A DNA stretch of 64,000 nucleotides from Mitsuaria sp. PDC51. GTDB lineage: Bacteria > Pseudomonadota > Gammaproteobacteria > Burkholderiales > Burkholderiaceae_C. The notes beneath the pieces are model-generated. The model did not search any database. It was not told the origin of the DNA and worked only from the letters and a program-made list of their open reading frames with translations. Positions 25,434-34,474 of this stretch are shown here, piece after piece; the stretch's first letter is position 1, and each line of letters begins with the position of its first letter. Where the stretch lies: the NCBI RefSeq assembly GCF_900113225.1, contig NZ_FOZE01000001.1, positions 248,001-312,000 on the forward strand. Reading direction: 5' to 3'. A program made the position numbers and the translations under genes.

Positions 25434-26120
25434 ATGCCGGCCGCCCATTCCGCCAGTCCGCTGGTCCGCATCGATTACCCCCACATCGCCCGGCGCGAGA
25501 TGCTGGCCTTCCTGCCGCCGGACTGCCTGCGGGTGCTCGACGTCGGCTGCAACACCGGCGCGTTCGGCGAGGCGGTCAAGACGGCGCGCCCCGGCACCGA
25601 GGTCTGGGGCGTGGAGCCCGACGCCGGCGCCGCCGAGCGCGCCGGCCAGCACCTGGACCGCGTGCTGCAAGGTTACTTCGACCCGACGCTGCCGCTGCCC
25701 GAGGCGCATTTCCACGCCATCGTCTTCAACGACGTGCTCGAGCACATGTCCGACCCTTGGGCCGCGCTGAACCACGCCGCGCCGCTGCTGGCGCCCGGCG
25801 GCGTGGTCCTGGCCTCGCTGCCCAACCTGCTGCACCTGGACACGATCTGGCCGCTGCTGCACGACCGCGACTTCCGCTACGAGCGCTGCGGCGTCCGCGA
25901 CCGCACCCACCTGCGCTTCTTCACTCGCACCAGCGCGATGAGGATGTTCGACGAGTGCGGCTACGAGGTGCTCAGCGTGCAGGGCATCAACGAGCAGTGG
26001 TACACGCCGTCGATCAAGCGGCGGCTGGCCTTCCGGCTGTTCGGGCGGCAGCTGGAGGAGACGAAGTACGTGCAGTTCGCCTTCGTCGCCCGGCCGGCGC
26101 CGCAGCGGCTGGCGTCCTGA
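25434..26120 (+). CDS. Class I SAM-dependent methyltransferase
   Basis: A 228-residue methyltransferase of the Methyltransf_23 type. VLDVGCNTGAFGEAVK is the SAM-binding motif I, VEPDAGAAERA motif II, and AIVFNDVLEHMSDPWAAL the motif with D-V-L-E-H typical of this group, followed by LAPGGVVLASLPN. Related proteins modify sugars, quinones or lipids, often in glycan clusters, but no glycan genes flank it, so the substrate is open. ATG at 25434 follows GAGGAG; an earlier in-frame ATG at 25365 overlaps non-conserved sequence. Confidence 0.85.
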   Translation: MPAAHSASPLVRIDYPHIARREMLAFLPPDCLRVLDVGCNTGAFGEAVKTARPGTEVWGVEPDAGAAERAGQHLDRVLQGYFDPTLPLPEAHFHAIVFNDVLEHMSDPWAALNHAAPLLAPGGVVLASLPNLLHLDTIWPLLHDRDFRYERCGVRDRTHLRFFTRTSAMRMFDECGYEVLSVQGINEQWYTPSIKRRLAFRLFGRQLEETKYVQFAFVARPAPQRLAS

Positions 26121-26191
26121 GCCGGCGGGGCGCGCGGCGTTCGCGCTATCGCCCAATCGCCCCACCGCCGACCGGAGTCCTCGCCAGCCGC

Positions 26192-26197
26192 GACAAT
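26192..26197 (+). promoter_or_regulatory. -10 element of the DedA-rhodanese gene (predicted leaderless start)
   Basis: GACAAT, seven bases, then ATG at 26205, with no Shine-Dalgarno sequence. This spacing made me prefer 26205 over the ATG at 26196, which overlaps the hexamer. Confidence 0.4.
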
Positions 26198-26204
26198 GCG
26201 CCGC

Positions 26205-27215
26205 ATGCGCGCCCTGATCGATCTGCTGATCCAGCACGACTTCCTGCTCGTCTTCCTCGTGACGCTGGCCGCGCGCATCGGCGCGCCGCTGCCGGCGGCG
26301 CCGCTGCTGGTGGTGGCCGGGGGGCTGGCGGCGGCGGGGCGGCTGTCGGCGCTGTCGCTGGTCGTGGCCGCGGTGCTGGCCAACGTGCTGGGCGACGCGA
26401 TCTGGTTCATCGCCGGGCGCACCCATGGCCACCGCGTGCTGCGGCTGCTGTGCCGCGTCTCGCTGTCGCCGGACGTCTGCGTGCGCCAGAGCGAGAGCCT
26501 GATCGCGCGCTGGGGCGGCAGCTCGCTGCTGGCGGCCAAGTTCCTGCCCGGCATCTCGGTGGTCGCCGCGCCGATGGCCGGCGCGCTGGGCATGGGCTGG
26601 CGGCGCTTCGTCGCCTACGACGCCGTCGCCGGCCTGGTGTGGACGCTGTGTTTCCTCGGCCTGGGCCTGGTCTTCAGCGACCAGATCCAGGACGTGCTGG
26701 ACGCGCTGTCCAACGCCGGCCTGCTGGCGCTGGCGGCGCTCGGCGCGGTGCTGTTGCTGCTGGTGGGCAACCGCTGGCGCCGTCGCCGCCAGATGGCGCG
26801 GCTGCAGGGTGAGGTCGAACGCATCAGCGTCGAGGACGCCGCCGCGCTGGTCGACCAGGACATGGCGCCGCTGTTCATCGACGTGCGCAGCGACCCCGGT
26901 CGCGCCGCCGATCCGCGCACGCTGCCCGGCGCGCTCAACATCCCGCTGACGCGCCTGCCCGACTACGCCGACCAGCTGCCCCATGACCGCCTGCTGGTCC
27001 TTTATTGCAACTGCCCGAACGAGATTTCCGCGGTGCAGGGCGCCCACGAGCTGCTCCAGCGCGGCCATGCGCGGGTGCTGGCGCTGGACGGCGGCCTGGA
27101 CGGCTGGCATGCGCTGCAGCGCCGCCGCGGCCGGGATCGCGGCGACAGCGGCGACGGCGATGCGGTCGACCCGCCGTCCTCGTCCGCGCCGACCGCCGCG
27201 CCGGCTGTCCCCTGA
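26205..27215 (+). CDS. DedA-family membrane protein fused to a rhodanese domain
   Basis: A 336-residue fusion. Residues about 1-200 are a DedA/SNARE-associated membrane domain with several hydrophobic helices and the ARWGGSSLLAAKFLPGIS segment (family F/GR-x-x-P-G motif variant). DedA proteins act as lipid flippases or proton-dependent transporters. Residues about 205-300 form a rhodanese domain (LFIDVRS, PGALNIPLTRL) with catalytic loop YCNCPNEISA, where Cys is present. The C-terminal 35 residues are low complexity. The rhodanese half probably sits in the cytoplasm and may move sulfane sulfur or act as a redox or phosphate sensor. Such fusions occur in proteobacteria, but the function is not established. 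Confidence 0.85.
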   Translation: MRALIDLLIQHDFLLVFLVTLAARIGAPLPAAPLLVVAGGLAAAGRLSALSLVVAAVLANVLGDAIWFIAGRTHGHRVLRLLCRVSLSPDVCVRQSESLIARWGGSSLLAAKFLPGISVVAAPMAGALGMGWRRFVAYDAVAGLVWTLCFLGLGLVFSDQIQDVLDALSNAGLLALAALGAVLLLLVGNRWRRRRQMARLQGEVERISVEDAAALVDQDMAPLFIDVRSDPGRAADPRTLPGALNIPLTRLPDYADQLPHDRLLVLYCNCPNEISAVQGAHELLQRGHARVLALDGGLDGWHALQRRRGRDRGDSGDGDAVDPPSSSAPTAAPAVP

Positions 27216-27254
27216 TCTGAGGAGGGACGACGGCCGGGGCTGGCGCGCCGCTTG

Positions 27255-27260
27255 CATACT
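27255..27260 (+). promoter_or_regulatory. -10 element of the 27268 exonuclease gene (predicted leaderless start)
   Basis: CATACT, seven bases, ATG; no Shine-Dalgarno sequence. Same hexamer as before 12919. Confidence 0.45.
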
Positions 27261-27267
27261 CGCCCCC

Positions 27268-27846
27268 ATGACCGTCGCTGCCCTGCCTGCCGCCGTCCCG
27301 GTGCTCGCGCCGACCATCCTCGATCTGGAAGCCTCGGGCTTCGGTCGCGGCAGCTATCCGATCGAGATCGGCTTCGTCGAGCCGGGCGGGCTGCCGTTCT
27401 GCTCGCTGATCCAGCCGGCGCCCGAGTGGTCGCACTGGGACGAGCAGGCCGAGGCGCTGCACGGCATCTCCCGCGAGCTGCTGCTGCGTCATGGCCGGCC
27501 GCGCGAGTGGGTCGCGGACGAACTCAACCGGCGCCTGGCCGGGCAGACGGTCTATTCGGACAGCTGGGGCCACGACTACAGCTGGCTGTCCAAGCTCTTC
27601 GACAGCGCCGGGCGGCTGCCGCGCTTCCGTCTCGAGGACCTACGCCGGCTGCTGTCCGAGGACGAGGCCGGCCGCTGGAACGCGGTGCAGCAGGAAGTAC
27701 GCGCCGAGGCGCAATTGCGCCGTCACCGCGCCAGCGCCGACGCCAAGGTGCTGCAGATGACGCTGATGCGCCTGAAACACGGCGCCGCGACGCCGACGGC
27801 GGGCCTGAACGGCCGCGATCCCTCCGACTTCGGCCAATGCGGCTGA
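27268..27846 (+). CDS. DEDD-type 3'-5' exonuclease-like protein
   Basis: A 192-residue protein with the DnaQ/RNase T-like exonuclease pattern: TILDLEASGFG gives the first D-x-E, ALHGISREL follows, SDSWGHDYSWL holds the second Asp, and RRHRASADAKVLQ fits the third motif with H and D. These acidic residues bind two metal ions for stepwise removal of 3' nucleotides. Whether DNA or RNA is the substrate is unknown. Relatives are small stand-alone proteins often called 3'-5' exonuclease. It is close downstream of the DedA-rhodanese gene but has its own -10 element. Confidence 0.7.
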   Translation: MTVAALPAAVPVLAPTILDLEASGFGRGSYPIEIGFVEPGGLPFCSLIQPAPEWSHWDEQAEALHGISRELLLRHGRPREWVADELNRRLAGQTVYSDSWGHDYSWLSKLFDSAGRLPRFRLEDLRRLLSEDEAGRWNAVQQEVRAEAQLRRHRASADAKVLQMTLMRLKHGAATPTAGLNGRDPSDFGQCG

Positions 27847-27862
27847 GCCCGCTCCTCGGCGG

Positions 27863-30175
27863 TCAGCCCCGGCTTGCGGGCGGCGTCTCGCCGGACGGCC
27901 CGAGCCGGTCGGCGCAGAGGCTGCCGTTGGACCGTCCCCGGCCCGCGCGCTTGGCGCGGTAGAGCGCCTCGTCGGCGCGGGTGACGAGGTCGTCGATGTC
28001 GGCCTGCCGGGCCCATTCAACGCAGAAACCGACGCTCGTGCCGATGTGGAGCTCCAGCGCCCCGATGCGGAACGGCATCGTCAGCGCATGCACCAGCTTG
28101 TCGGCGACCACCTGCGCGTCGACGGGCCGGGCGACGTGGGTCAGGAACACCGCGAATTCGTCGCCGCCGAGGCGGGCGACCAGGTCCTGCGGCCGCAGCG
28201 CATGCCGCAGCCGCCCGGCGACAGCCTTGAGCAGCGCGTCGCCGACCGGATGGCCGTGCTCGTCGTTGACCGGCTTGAAGCGGTCCAGGTCCAGGTAGAG
28301 CAGCGCCACCAGCTCGTCGCGGTCGACCGCCCGGCCCAGCGCGGCGTGCACCTGCGACGCGAAGCCGGCCCGGTTGAGCAGTTCGGTCAGCGGGTCGGTG
28401 TTGGAGGCGCGCAGCAGTCGCAGCTGTTCCTGCTTCACGTCAGTCACGTCGCGCGCCACGCCGTAGGCGCCGAGGATGGTGCCGTCGTCGTTGAGCAGCG
28501 GCGCATAGGTGAGCTCGACGTAGCGGGTCTCGCCGCGATCGTCGCCGTCCAGCGGCATGGGCCGGCTGACGCCGTCGTCGTCGCGCATCTCCACCACGCT
28601 GGTCTCGCCCGCGAAAGCGCGCTGGATCAGCGGCTGCACCGCCGGGTAGAGCTCGTCGAAAACCTCGGACGCATGCCGGCCCAGCCAGGACCGCTCCGGG
28701 ATGTCGAAGCGGCGCTCGAAGGCCTTGTTGCAGAACAGCACCCGTTCGTCGGTGTCGACGGCCAACATCATGACGTTGACGCTCTGCGCCATCGCGCCCA
28801 TGACGGCCTGGCTGCGTTCGCGCTCGCGGCGTGCGGCCAGCTCGGCGCTGATGTCGGCGAGGGTGCCGGCATGGGCGACGATGCGGTCGCCCAGCCGCAT
28901 TGGCCGCATCCGCAGCCGCACCAGCAGCGCGCTGCCATCGCGGCGGATGAGCTGGTGCACGCGGTCCACCGGCTCGCCGCGCGCGACCAGCGCCGCCCAT
29001 TGCGCGCGCGTGGGCTCGCGCTCGGCCGCCGGCAGCCGCTCCAGCCAGCCCCAGGCGAGCGCGTCGCGGTCGACCTCCAGCAGACGCAGGTAGGTCTCGT
29101 TGGCGTAGACGGTGCGGCCGCCGAGGTCGCAGCGGAACAGCCCCATCGGCGAGGCGTCGGCGGTGGCCTCGCTCTCCGCCTCGCGCAGCCGCGCGCGCTG
29201 CTGCAGCCGGGTGAACCAGGCCATCAGCCCGACCGCGATGGCGCTGATGACGACCGAGAAGACCAGCACCGCGCGGCGCTGCTGCAGGTAGCCGGCGAGG
29301 ATGCGGTCGCGCTCGAAGGAGACGAACAGGCGCAGCGGATAGTCCTGCAGCACGCGGTAGGAGACGATGCGCTCGCGGCCGTCGGCGGGGCTGCGGGTCA
29401 CGATGAACTGGCCGCTCGCCGGCGGGTTGGGCGGCACCACCTCGTCGCCGGGCACCTCGCGCAGGTTGCTGCCGATCAGTCCCGGCACCTCCGGCCAGCG
29501 CGCCATCGCGATGCCGTCGTCGCGTTCCAGCAGCACGGCCATGCCCGAGCGCATCGAGCGCGCGCGGTAGCTGCGCAGCAGCGCTTCCAAATCAATGAAG
29601 CCGACGGTGGCGGTGAAGGGGCCGGCGGGCGCGCTCAGCCGGGTGGCCATCGGCATCACGAAGTGGGCACCCGGTCGCAGCCGCAGCGGCGCGCCGACGA
29701 TGACGCTGGGCCCGCCGGGCCGGCCCAGTTCCGACAGGAAGCTCTTGGGGCCGAGGTCCACGTAAGGCTCACCGGTCACCGAGGGGATGCGCCACAGGCG
29801 GCCCTCGGGGCTGGCCAGCATCACGTCGGTCAGGCCGCGCGAGTTGTCGCGCAGCGAGTCGGCCAGCAGCGACACCGTCGCGTCCAGGTCCTGCCGCTCG
29901 TTGCGGCGCGTCATCAGCAGCAGGTCCAGCGTGCGCAGGCTGCCCTCGGTCTCGCGCAGCAGCTGCTCGGTGTCCTGCGCGGCGTTGAGGGCGATCGCAT
30001 GCAGGTCCTGCTGGAGGTCCTCGACCAGCGAGCGCGGATACAGCAGCGCGAACCACAGCACCAGCGCCCACATCACCACCAGCACCAGGCCCAGCGCGAG
30101 GAAAGGGCCGTAGACCAGCAGGCGCCGCATCCGCAGGCGCTCGGCGACCGACTGGCTGAACAGGGAGGGAGCCAT
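27863..30175 (-). CDS. Membrane diguanylate cyclase (sensor - PAS - PAS - GGDEF)
   Basis: A 770-residue enzyme that makes cyclic di-GMP from two GTP. TM1 is about 22-45, a periplasmic dCache-like sensor follows to about 295, TM2 about 300-320, then two PAS domains (about 345-450 and 470-585) and a C-terminal GGDEF domain. The active site RLGGDEF is intact near residue 670. RPQD lies five residues before it, matching the R-x-x-D inhibitory site, so product inhibition is likely. TDPLTELLNRAGF and LYLDLDRFKPVNDEHGH are typical. No EAL domain. ATG at 30175 was preferred because CAAAAT lies 7 nt upstream; 30184 is an alternative. Confidence 0.92.
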   Translation of the reverse strand: MAPSLFSQSVAERLRMRRLLVYGPFLALGLVLVVMWALVLWFALLYPRSLVEDLQQDLHAIALNAAQDTEQLLRETEGSLRTLDLLLMTRRNERQDLDATVSLLADSLRDNSRGLTDVMLASPEGRLWRIPSVTGEPYVDLGPKSFLSELGRPGGPSVIVGAPLRLRPGAHFVMPMATRLSAPAGPFTATVGFIDLEALLRSYRARSMRSGMAVLLERDDGIAMARWPEVPGLIGSNLREVPGDEVVPPNPPASGQFIVTRSPADGRERIVSYRVLQDYPLRLFVSFERDRILAGYLQQRRAVLVFSVVISAIAVGLMAWFTRLQQRARLREAESEATADASPMGLFRCDLGGRTVYANETYLRLLEVDRDALAWGWLERLPAAEREPTRAQWAALVARGEPVDRVHQLIRRDGSALLVRLRMRPMRLGDRIVAHAGTLADISAELAARRERERSQAVMGAMAQSVNVMMLAVDTDERVLFCNKAFERRFDIPERSWLGRHASEVFDELYPAVQPLIQRAFAGETSVVEMRDDDGVSRPMPLDGDDRGETRYVELTYAPLLNDDGTILGAYGVARDVTDVKQEQLRLLRASNTDPLTELLNRAGFASQVHAALGRAVDRDELVALLYLDLDRFKPVNDEHGHPVGDALLKAVAGRLRHALRPQDLVARLGGDEFAVFLTHVARPVDAQVVADKLVHALTMPFRIGALELHIGTSVGFCVEWARQADIDDLVTRADEALYRAKRAGRGRSNGSLCADRLGPSGETPPASRG

Positions 30176-30214
30176 CCGCGGCATTTTGGACGCGCGGCGC
30201 CGGGGTTCAAACGC

Positions 30215-30466
30215 TCAGAAAGGGGGCACCGGCGGCCCTGTTCGGGGCCCGTCCGGCACATGGCTGCCGGGGTCGTCGCGAGCCAGTTCCGCGAGGCATT
30301 TCAGGCACAGGCATTGCCCGGGCCAGCGCGCCGCCAGGTCGCGCTTCAGTTCCTCCCCCAGGCGCGTGCCGAAGCACGCGCACCAGCCGTCCTCGACACC
30401 GCAATGGAAACCGCCGCCGCAGCGCGGGCAGGCGGTGTTGTCGGGGAGCGGTGGGGGCGTGCTCAT
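30215..30466 (-). CDS. Cysteine-rich CWC-family small protein
   Basis: An 83-residue protein with CPRCGGGFHCG, then WCACF and CLCLKCL, the cysteine pattern of the Cys_rich_CWC family, probably binding zinc. Members are widespread in proteobacteria and have no known function. It lies between the diguanylate cyclase and the malonyl-CoA synthetase on the same strand with short gaps, but nothing shows a functional link. Confidence 0.8.
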   Translation of the reverse strand: MSTPPPLPDNTACPRCGGGFHCGVEDGWCACFGTRLGEELKRDLAARWPGQCLCLKCLAELARDDPGSHVPDGPRTGPPVPPF

Positions 30467-30488
30467 GGGGCGGGATTGTCGGCCGATG

Positions 30489-32039
30489 TCAGCCGAACAG
30501 CGCCCGATGCCGGTCCCGCAGCAGGTTCTTCTGCACCTTGCCCATCGCGTTGCGCGGCAGCTCGGTCTCGACGAACACCCGCTTGGGGACCTTGAACCCG
30601 GCGATGCGGTCCTTCAGCGACGCGATCAGGGTCGCGCCGTCCAGCGCGGCGCCGGCGCGCGGCACGACCACCGCGATCACGCCCTCGCCGAAGTCCGGGT
30701 GCGGCACGCCCACCACCGCGGACTCGGCCACGCCCGGCAATTCGTTGAGCCAGCCCTCGATCTCGGCCGGGTAGACGTTGTAGCCGCCGCTGATGATCAG
30801 GTCCTTGCTGCGGCCGACGATCGTCACGTAGCCCTGCTCGTCGCGGCGGCCGACGTCGCCGGTCTTGAACCAGCCGTCGGCGGTGAACTCCTCCTTCGTC
30901 TTCTCCGGCATGCGCCAGTAGCCGGCGAAGACATTCGGCCCGCGGACCTGGATGTGGCCGATCTCGCCCTCGCCGGTGCTGGGGCAGGGCGCGCCGGCGT
31001 CATCGACGACGCGCAGGCCGACGCCCGGCAAGGGGAAGCCCACCGTGCCGCCGCGGCGCGGGCCGTCCTCGGCCCGGTAGGGGTTGGAGGTCAGCATGAC
31101 GGTCTCGCTCATGCCGTAGCGCTCCAGGATGGTGTGGCCGGTGCGGCGCTGCCATTCCTGGAAAGTCTCGATCAGCAGCGGCGCCGAGCCGCTGATGAAG
31201 AGCCGCATCCGCGCGCAGGCGTCCGCGGTCAGCGTGGCCTGCTCGAGCAGGCGCACGTACAGCGTCGGCACGCCCATGAACAGCGTCGCGTCGGACAGGC
31301 GCGCGATGACGGCGCGCGGCTCGAAGCGGTTGAACCAGAGCATGCGCGCGCCGGCCAGCAGCGCGCCGTGCGACGCGACGAACAGGCCGTGCACATGGAA
31401 GATCGGCAGCGCATGGATCAGCACGTCGTCCGCCTGCCAGCCCCAGGCATGGCGCAGCACCTCGGCGTTGGACAGCAGGTTGCCGTGGCTGAGCATCGCG
31501 CCCTTGCTGCGCCCGGTCGTGCCGCTGGTGTAGAGGATGGCGGCCAGGTCGTCCGGCTGCTTCGCCGCCACCTGGTGGCTGTCGGGCATCTGCACCGCGC
31601 GGTCCAGCAGCGTGCCGCTGCGGTCCTCGTTGAGGGTGAACACCCAGGGCACCTTGGCCTGGAAGGCCAGCTTGCTGATCCAGCCGAAGTGCTTGCCCGC
31701 GCAGACCACCACGGCCGGTTCCGCGTTGCCGATGAAGTACTCGAGCTCGGCCGCCTGGTAGCCGGTGTTCAGCGGCAGGTAGACATAACCGGCGCGCAGC
31801 ACCGCGAGGTAGAGCAGCAGCGCCTCGACGCTCTTCTCGGTCTGCACCGCGACGCGGCTGCCGGCGGGCAGGTCCAGCGAGTCCAGCAGGTTGGCGATCA
31901 TCGCCGTGGCGCGGTCGATGTCGCGCCAGCTGTAGCGCTGGCCGGCATCGGGGCCGTCGGCCAGTTCGATGGCGCAGGCGTCCAGGTCGTCGGAGAAGTT
32001 CGCGCGCAGTGCCGCGAAGAGATTGGCGTTGGGTGTCAT
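30489..32039 (-). CDS. matB: Malonyl-CoA synthetase (AMP-forming)
   Basis: MatB joins malonate to CoA using ATP. The 516-residue acyl-adenylate enzyme has ILYTSGTTGRSKGAMLSH (P-loop-like A3 motif, shown as residues about 165-182), RYGMSETVMLTSNPY, GWFKTGDVG, GRSKDLIISGGYNVYP and the catalytic Lys in PRNAMGKVQKN. PIFHVHGLF and the MSETVM segment match malonyl-CoA synthetases better than general acyl-CoA ligases, and the neighbouring malonyl-CoA decarboxylase gene confirms the call. Together they turn malonate into acetyl-CoA and CO2. The gene is last in a three-gene run (decarboxylase, receptor, synthetase). Confidence 0.9.
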   Translation of the reverse strand: MTPNANLFAALRANFSDDLDACAIELADGPDAGQRYSWRDIDRATAMIANLLDSLDLPAGSRVAVQTEKSVEALLLYLAVLRAGYVYLPLNTGYQAAELEYFIGNAEPAVVVCAGKHFGWISKLAFQAKVPWVFTLNEDRSGTLLDRAVQMPDSHQVAAKQPDDLAAILYTSGTTGRSKGAMLSHGNLLSNAEVLRHAWGWQADDVLIHALPIFHVHGLFVASHGALLAGARMLWFNRFEPRAVIARLSDATLFMGVPTLYVRLLEQATLTADACARMRLFISGSAPLLIETFQEWQRRTGHTILERYGMSETVMLTSNPYRAEDGPRRGGTVGFPLPGVGLRVVDDAGAPCPSTGEGEIGHIQVRGPNVFAGYWRMPEKTKEEFTADGWFKTGDVGRRDEQGYVTIVGRSKDLIISGGYNVYPAEIEGWLNELPGVAESAVVGVPHPDFGEGVIAVVVPRAGAALDGATLIASLKDRIAGFKVPKRVFVETELPRNAMGKVQKNLLRDRHRALFG

Positions 32040-32068
32040 GTCCGTCGGCGGGAGTCAGGCAGGAAGCA

Positions 32069-33079
32069 TCAATCCAGTTTCGCACCGGAGCGCTTGACCA
32101 CGTCGGCCCAGCGCACCACCTCGCCATGCACGTACTTGCCGAAGGCGTCGCCGTAGAGGTTGGGCATCTCGGTGCCCAGGCCGGTCCAGATCGTCTTGAG
32201 CTCCTCGGTGGCGAAGGCCTTGCGCAGCTCGGCCTGCATCGCGGCGACCGCCTCCTTGGGCGTGCCCTTGGGCGCCCACAGGCCGTACCAGGTCGAGACT
32301 TGGTATTGCGGAATGCCGGCCTCGACGGCGCTGGGGATGTCGGGGAAACCGGGCGCGCGTTTGGCCGAGGCCACCGCCAGCGCCTTGATGCGGCCGCCGC
32401 GGATGTGGGCCGCCGACGAGCCCAGGCCGTCGAACATCAGGTCGACCTGGCCCGCCATCAGGTCCTGCAGCGCCGGACCGGCGCCGCGGTAGGGAATGTG
32501 GGTGATGAAGGTCTGCGTCTGCAGCTTGAAGAGCTCGCCCGCCAGGTGGTGCGAGGTGCCGTTGCCGGCCGAGCCGTAGTTCAGCTTGCCGGGGTTCTTC
32601 TTCAGCAGGTCCAGCAGGCCCTTCACGTCGGTCGCCTGGACCTTGCCCGGGTTGATCACGATCACCTGCGGCACGCTGGAAACCAGGCCGACGGGGACGA
32701 AGTCCTCCTCCAGCTTGTACTCGAGCTTCGGATACATGGCCGGCGCGATCGCGTGGTGGACCGCGCCCATGAAGAAGGTGTAGCCGTCGGGCGCGGCCTT
32801 CGAGGCGAGCGTCGCGCCGACGGTGCCGCCGGCACCGCCCTTGTTGTCGATGATGAACTGCTTGCCGGTCTGCTTGGTCAGCACCGCGGTCAGCGGCCGC
32901 GCGAAGGCGTCGGTGCCGCCGCCGGCTGGGAAGGGCACGACGATGGTGACCGGCCGGCTCGGCCAGGCGCCCTGCGCGAAGGCCGACGGCGCGAACGCGG
33001 CACCGAAGGCGCCCGCGCCGACGGCGGCCAGGGTGGCGGCGCCGAGCACGCGGCGGCGGGACGGGGAAGTCGAAGTCAT
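32069..33079 (-). CDS. Tripartite tricarboxylate transporter (Bug-family) substrate-binding protein
   Basis: A 336-residue periplasmic receptor with a twin-arginine-type signal (SPSRRRVLGAATLAAVGAG, cleavage after AFAQG). The mature part shows Bug hallmarks WPSRPVTIVVPFPAGGGTD, IIDNKGGAGGTVGA, LNYGSAGNGTSHHLAGELF, THIPYRGAGPALQDLMAGQVDLMFD and GLWAPKGTP. Bug receptors bind carboxylates; its place between matB and the decarboxylase gene suggests malonate or a related dicarboxylate. The membrane partners TctA and TctB are absent here, so it must use components encoded elsewhere or act as a sensor. AGGAGA 6 nt before ATG supports the start. Confidence 0.92.
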   Translation of the reverse strand: MTSTSPSRRRVLGAATLAAVGAGAFGAAFAPSAFAQGAWPSRPVTIVVPFPAGGGTDAFARPLTAVLTKQTGKQFIIDNKGGAGGTVGATLASKAAPDGYTFFMGAVHHAIAPAMYPKLEYKLEEDFVPVGLVSSVPQVIVINPGKVQATDVKGLLDLLKKNPGKLNYGSAGNGTSHHLAGELFKLQTQTFITHIPYRGAGPALQDLMAGQVDLMFDGLGSSAAHIRGGRIKALAVASAKRAPGFPDIPSAVEAGIPQYQVSTWYGLWAPKGTPKEAVAAMQAELRKAFATEELKTIWTGLGTEMPNLYGDAFGKYVHGEVVRWADVVKRSGAKLD

Positions 33080-33182
33080 GGCGGTCTCCTCTGGGCCTCT
33101 GCGGGCGTTGGTGTCGTGATGAAGGGCAGGCGATGGGGGGAAATCGGGATGTGGCATCGGTGGGGGACGGCGCGGCGCCGGC

Positions 33183-34460
33183 TCACAGCAGTCCGCTGAC
33201 GGCGCGCGCGGTGGCGATCTCCCCTTGGATGAAGGCTTCGTGGTGCTCCTCGATCCGGTCCAGGTCGTACAGGTAATTGACCATCATCCCGTGCGACTGT
33301 TTCAGCCCCTTGGCGGAGCGGTCGCCCCCGGGGTTCAGGCGCTCGAGCCGCGCGCCGTTGTCCAGGTGGAAGCGCGCGACCGGATCGCCGCCGGGCAGCG
33401 GCGTCTGGCCGATCAGGTAGACGGCGGCGAGCTGGCGCAGGTCGGCCTGCAGCGCCTCGTCCTCGAGCGCGGCCGGCCCCGCGAGCGCCGCGGCCGTGTG
33501 GTGCCGCAGGCGCTCGAGCGCCTGCGCGGCGCGCTCGCGCTGCGCCGGCTTGAGGCCCGCCAGCTCCTCCAGCGACGACAGGCCCTGCAGCCAGGCGGCG
33601 AAGCCGGGCAGCGGCGACAGCGTGCAGAACTGCTTGATCCGCGGCAGCTCGCGCTTGAGGTGCTCGGCGACGCGCTTGATCAGGAAGTTGCCCAGCGACA
33701 CGCCGCGCAGGCCCGGCTCGCAGTTGCTGATCGAGTAGAAGACGGCGGTCTTGTAGCTGCTGGCCGGCAGCGGCTCGGCGCGCTTGGCGATCAGCGGCGC
33801 GATCGCGTCCGGCATGTCCGCCAGCAGCGCGACCTCGACGAAGATCAGCGGCTCGCTGGGCAGCTGCGGATGGAAGAAGGCGAACAGCCGCCGGTCCGGC
33901 AGCAGGCGCCGGCGCAGGTCGTCCCAGCCATCGATCGCATGCACCGCCTCGTGGTGGATGACCTGCTCCAGCAGCCGCGCGGGCGAGTTCCAGTCCACCT
34001 GCCGCATCTCCAGGAAGCCTGGGTTGAACCAGGAGGACAGCAGGTGCAGCAGGTCGGCGTCGACCATGCGCCAGTCGGGATGGGCCTTGAGGCCCTCCAG
34101 CAGCCGGCGCCGCATCCGCACCAGGGTGCCGGTGCCGCCCGGCGCCCGGTTCAGGCGCCGGAACAGCTCCTGCCGGGGCGGCTCGCTGAGCTCGGTGAGC
34201 GCGCGCAGCGTCTCGGTGCCGGGCGCGTCGGCGTAGGCCTGCGCGGCGCGCAGCACGGCGGCCGGCTCGGGATTGAAATCGGCGGCCAGCTTGTCGAAGA
34301 CGGCCGGCCAGGCGGGCGCGGCCAGCGCGCCCATGCGGCCGATCAGGTCCTGCGCCAGGCCCAGGCTGTTGGCCTGGCCGCGCTCGGACAGGAGCTTGCG
34401 CGCCAAGGCCAGCACCTGCCTTGCCGCGCGCGCCGAAGTCCAGGAGTCCACGATGGCCAT
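33183..34460 (-). CDS. matA: Malonyl-CoA decarboxylase
   Basis: Converts malonyl-CoA to acetyl-CoA and CO2. The 425-residue protein has the N-terminal helical domain and the catalytic GNAT-like domain with HHEAVHAIDGWDDLRRRL, RRLFAFFHPQLPSEPLIFVEVAL, YSISNCEPGLRGVSLGNFLIKRV, FCTLSPLPGFAAWL and the C-terminal HGMMVNYLYDLDRIEEHHEAF. The Ser/His catalytic pair lies in the LSPLPG and HP(Q)LPSEP regions as in the family. It is first in the malonate operon and divergent from the sigma-54 activator. The ATG follows a TATAAA -10 by 8 nt and has no Shine-Dalgarno site. Confidence 0.95.
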   Translation of the reverse strand: MAIVDSWTSARAARQVLALARKLLSERGQANSLGLAQDLIGRMGALAAPAWPAVFDKLAADFNPEPAAVLRAAQAYADAPGTETLRALTELSEPPRQELFRRLNRAPGGTGTLVRMRRRLLEGLKAHPDWRMVDADLLHLLSSWFNPGFLEMRQVDWNSPARLLEQVIHHEAVHAIDGWDDLRRRLLPDRRLFAFFHPQLPSEPLIFVEVALLADMPDAIAPLIAKRAEPLPASSYKTAVFYSISNCEPGLRGVSLGNFLIKRVAEHLKRELPRIKQFCTLSPLPGFAAWLQGLSSLEELAGLKPAQRERAAQALERLRHHTAAALAGPAALEDEALQADLRQLAAVYLIGQTPLPGGDPVARFHLDNGARLERLNPGGDRSAKGLKQSHGMMVNYLYDLDRIEEHHEAFIQGEIATARAVSGLL

Positions 34461-34468
34461 GAGGGCGG

Positions 34469-34474
34469 TTTATA
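34469..34474 (-). promoter_or_regulatory. -10-like element of the malonate operon
   Basis: Minus-strand TATAAA, eight bases before the decarboxylase ATG. It is a sigma70-type hexamer, which sits awkwardly with a divergent sigma-54 activator; no good minus-strand -24/-12 site was found. Confidence 0.45.
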
